Part shown: positions 62,132-64,000 of the stretch, piece by piece | How the letters are laid out: every line of letters begins with the position of its first letter | Numbering within the stretch: the stretch's first letter is position 1 | Assembly: GCA_030374805.1 (NCBI GenBank) | Contig: JARGSG010000225.1 | Location: forward strand, 744,001-808,000 | Origin: Gracilaria gracilis | Taxonomy: Eukaryota; Rhodophyta; Florideophyceae; Gracilariales; Gracilariaceae | Length of the DNA: 64,000 nt | Direction of reading: 5' to 3' | Made by a program: the position numbers and the translations under genes | The notes under the pieces: generated by a model | The model's database searches: none | Told to the model about the DNA's origin: nothing | Seen by the model: only the letters and a program-made list of their open reading frames with translations

Positions 62132-63352
62132 TCACTTCTTGTTCCTGATGTGTGACAGCGCCCGTTTTGCTAGAAACACTTTAGAGCGTGCTGCAACTGA
62201 CTCAAGAACTTGCTCATACTCATTTTCGACTACCGGAAAGTCCTTAACCGTGGTAAAGAGTAATTTGCCAAATCGAACGCTCTTCTCCATCCCTATCACA
62301 TTCTTTTCCAGAGATGGTACGATCGCATTGACTATTCCTGCTTGATCTTTGCCCCTAGCCATCAAGGCTTCGATGACTTTGATTCCGTCCTCTCCCCATG
62401 TACATTTGCTGTACTCCCTTAAGGCCAACAACGCAGCTTCAGGCGATAACCCTGCGGCTACCCTGGCCAACACTTCCGCTATTGCGCCATTAATTCGCTT
62501 GTCAATATCGCCAAAGTGGGTGTACATTGCAACTGCAGCTCTCCAGTGGTATGTACAGAACTTTACAACTGCGGTCATCATTTCTCGAGGAGCTGGGGCT
62601 TTTAACGTTTTAACATACGGGACAATTATTTCTGCCATCATAATGCTTGCTACAGCGGCTCCTGCCATTTCCGTGAAACTGCTTATCACAGCTGCCCGAA
62701 TCAATGGAGTTGAATCATCGGGAACAATGTGTCGTAAGATACGGGATGTCGCGCCACTTCTAAGCACGATTTCGATTGCCTCTTGTGGCGGGTCCGTATG
62801 CGAAGATAAAAGAGCCCAGTTCCTGATCTGTTCAACACTGTTTTTCTCGGCAGCATCGAGCTCTCCCTTACCAGCTCTTTGAGCAGACTCAGGCTCGGAA
62901 GCGCTAGTGGCGTTGGGTGCGTCTATTCGTTTCCCCTCTTTCAAACCATACACGGGTTTGTTCTGGACCGGAGTCTTTTCGCTTTTCAATGGCAGTCTTT
63001 CTGCTCCCACTTCCGAGCCAAGAACTACTGCAGAAGTTTGGTCAGCTCCAGGGTCCTCTATTCGTGCTCGCTTTCGCTTAATTTCGAGAACGGCTTTTTC
63101 CCAATCGTCCAGATCATTTGCCCCTGCCTTCCATGAATCCCAACCATCACTTTGAATTCCGCCGATACTTACTTCAAAAGCTCGGCATATAGCCATGAGA
63201 TTCTCCTGAGCGTTTGGAGACATTTCGCAAAACGACACTGGTAGAGCCGACATTTGGAGGTCCATCAGCGAATGGAGTGAAGCTCTTTCAATGGCTTCTG
63301 AAGTAGACGAAGCCGTAAGTAGTTTGTGCCAAATTGACGACGATGGGGACAT
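62132..63352 (-). CDS. FANCE-like Fanconi anaemia core-complex protein
   Basis: A 406-residue protein from ATG 63352. The N-terminal third is polar. From about residue 165 it is all-helical with HEAT-like repeats. The C-terminal motif order resembles the FANCE C-terminal domain: a TWGEDGIKVIEALM helix pair, then SVRFGKLLFTTVKDFP, then a last helix with VFLAKRALSHI. In animals and plants FANCE binds FANCD2 and recruits it to the ubiquitin ligase for DNA crosslink repair. The assignment rests on pattern only; a generic helical-repeat protein is possible. No introns. It converges with the Tic110 gene at 168 bp. Confidence 0.5.
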   Translation of the reverse strand: MSPSSSIWHKLLTASSTSEAIERASLHSLMDLQMSALPVSFCEMSPNAQENLMAICRAFEVSIGGIQSDGWDSWKAGANDLDDWEKAVLEIKRKRARIEDPGADQTSAVVLGSEVGAERLPLKSEKTPVQNKPVYGLKEGKRIDAPNATSASEPESAQRAGKGELDAAEKNSVEQIRNWALLSSHTDPPQEAIEIVLRSGATSRILRHIVPDDSTPLIRAAVISSFTEMAGAAVASIMMAEIIVPYVKTLKAPAPREMMTAVVKFCTYHWRAAVAMYTHFGDIDKRINGAIAEVLARVAAGLSPEAALLALREYSKCTWGEDGIKVIEALMARGKDQAGIVNAIVPSLEKNVIGMEKSVRFGKLLFTTVKDFPVVENEYEQVLESVAARSKVFLAKRALSHIRNKK

Positions 63353-64000
63353 GTCCCCTTTGACGTGATTCTCGGTTCCCTATTCAGGAATGAATGGAAA
63401 TATGTATGCTGAATTCTTCACCAAGGCTGGTGACAGTGTTTGAGTCAAGCTCGAGCCCCTTTCATTTTTGCCACGACTTTTCAGACCTGGGGAAGGAGTG
63501 ATCTCTTCGTTAGAAAGAACTACGTCGGTATATCTCGGGAAAATGCGGTCTTCGGACTACAGAGGGAAATAAGGCTCTGGAAGGCTGCCCTCTCCGCAGA
63601 TGAGATTGGGTTCCAAAATCAGCAGATGAATTTCATTGTGGTGCCTCCACTACTTTTTATCACGTACCAACGGTAGCGTTACTCTGTACAAGTTTATCCC
63701 TTCGTATTGTTTGCACAGGGAGCTTGAACAACCTTCCAATAGCGCTCTCTCTCCTCTAACACTTTTGCGTTCTACTTTCGACACAGCTCTGTAAAGCCCT
63801 AGCTAGGATGCAGCAGACGTTTTTACGCCTGACATTCATTACGCCGGCTTAGAGCTCGTTCATATTACCCGGGCAGGGACAAAAGCTTCAACACCTGTTC
63901 TCAGAATTGGTACGAATAACGTCGATACGAATATCAGCCACTCGCCCTTTCCCGGAGTCCAGGCTTAGACCCTCTACAGTTTGATAACTTCTTGCAAATT
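63353..64000. other. window end, no gene seen
   Basis: Upstream region of the FANCE-like gene. Short frames only, none with a domain. Confidence 0.4.

Overview
This window is nuclear DNA of a photosynthetic eukaryote, most likely a florideophyte red alga of the Chondrus type. Three plastid-linked genes point to an alga or plant: a zeta-carotene desaturase, an LL-diaminopimelate aminotransferase and a Tic110-like import protein. Nearly all genes are single-exon. The few introns I can place are short (67-117 nt), with GT..AG ends and mostly a CTAAC-like branch site. Compact housekeeping gene islands alternate with transposon-rich stretches. The species-level guess is inference.

Layout. 1-5.3 kb is a transposon graveyard: a decayed PIF/Harbinger element (Myb-like protein and transposase, convergent) beside a pogo/Tigger-type transposase broken by one stop. 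5.6-7.2 kb encodes a surface protein with SBBP beta-propeller repeats. 7.2-11.3 kb holds no gene I can defend. 11.3-16.4 kb carries small or unrecognised genes: two membrane proteins, an orphan, a small Cys-rich secreted candidate, and a mitochondrial inner-membrane-protease-like protein lacking both catalytic residues. 17.2-22.6 kb has a full-length ABCB transporter and a bacterial-type histone-deacetylase-family enzyme.

23.8-30.7 kb is the most striking part. Two fold-back palindromes lie next to a complete Mutator-like element (24324-30697) with 274-bp terminal inverted repeats that match wherever I compared them and a 9-bp target duplication. The element encodes one spliced protein joining a Ulp1-type SUMO protease, two zinc DNA-binding modules and a MULE transposase. 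A one-base frameshift lies inside its SWIM zinc finger. The element ends about 250 bp upstream of the S-formylglutathione hydrolase gene.

30.9-64 kb is a gene island: S-formylglutathione hydrolase, a glycolipid-transfer protein, a BTB-like/zinc protein, ORC1, a second SBBP surface protein, the tRNA thiolase CTU1, a possible eL22-like protein, a mitochondrial m-AAA protease, an AN1 zinc-finger (ZFAND1/Cuz1-like) protein, zeta-carotene desaturase, a C2H2 factor, LL-DAP aminotransferase, DRG2 (three exons), Tic110 and a FANCE-like protein. Several pairs are divergent and probably share promoter space: BTB/ORC1, CTU1/eL22-like, C2H2/DapL and DRG2/Tic110. The 50.8-55.3 kb spacers are very GC-rich and full of simple repeats.

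No rRNA, complete tRNA or CRISPR array was seen. Starts are placed at ATG codons throughout, because several long open frames begin upstream at TTG or GTG.
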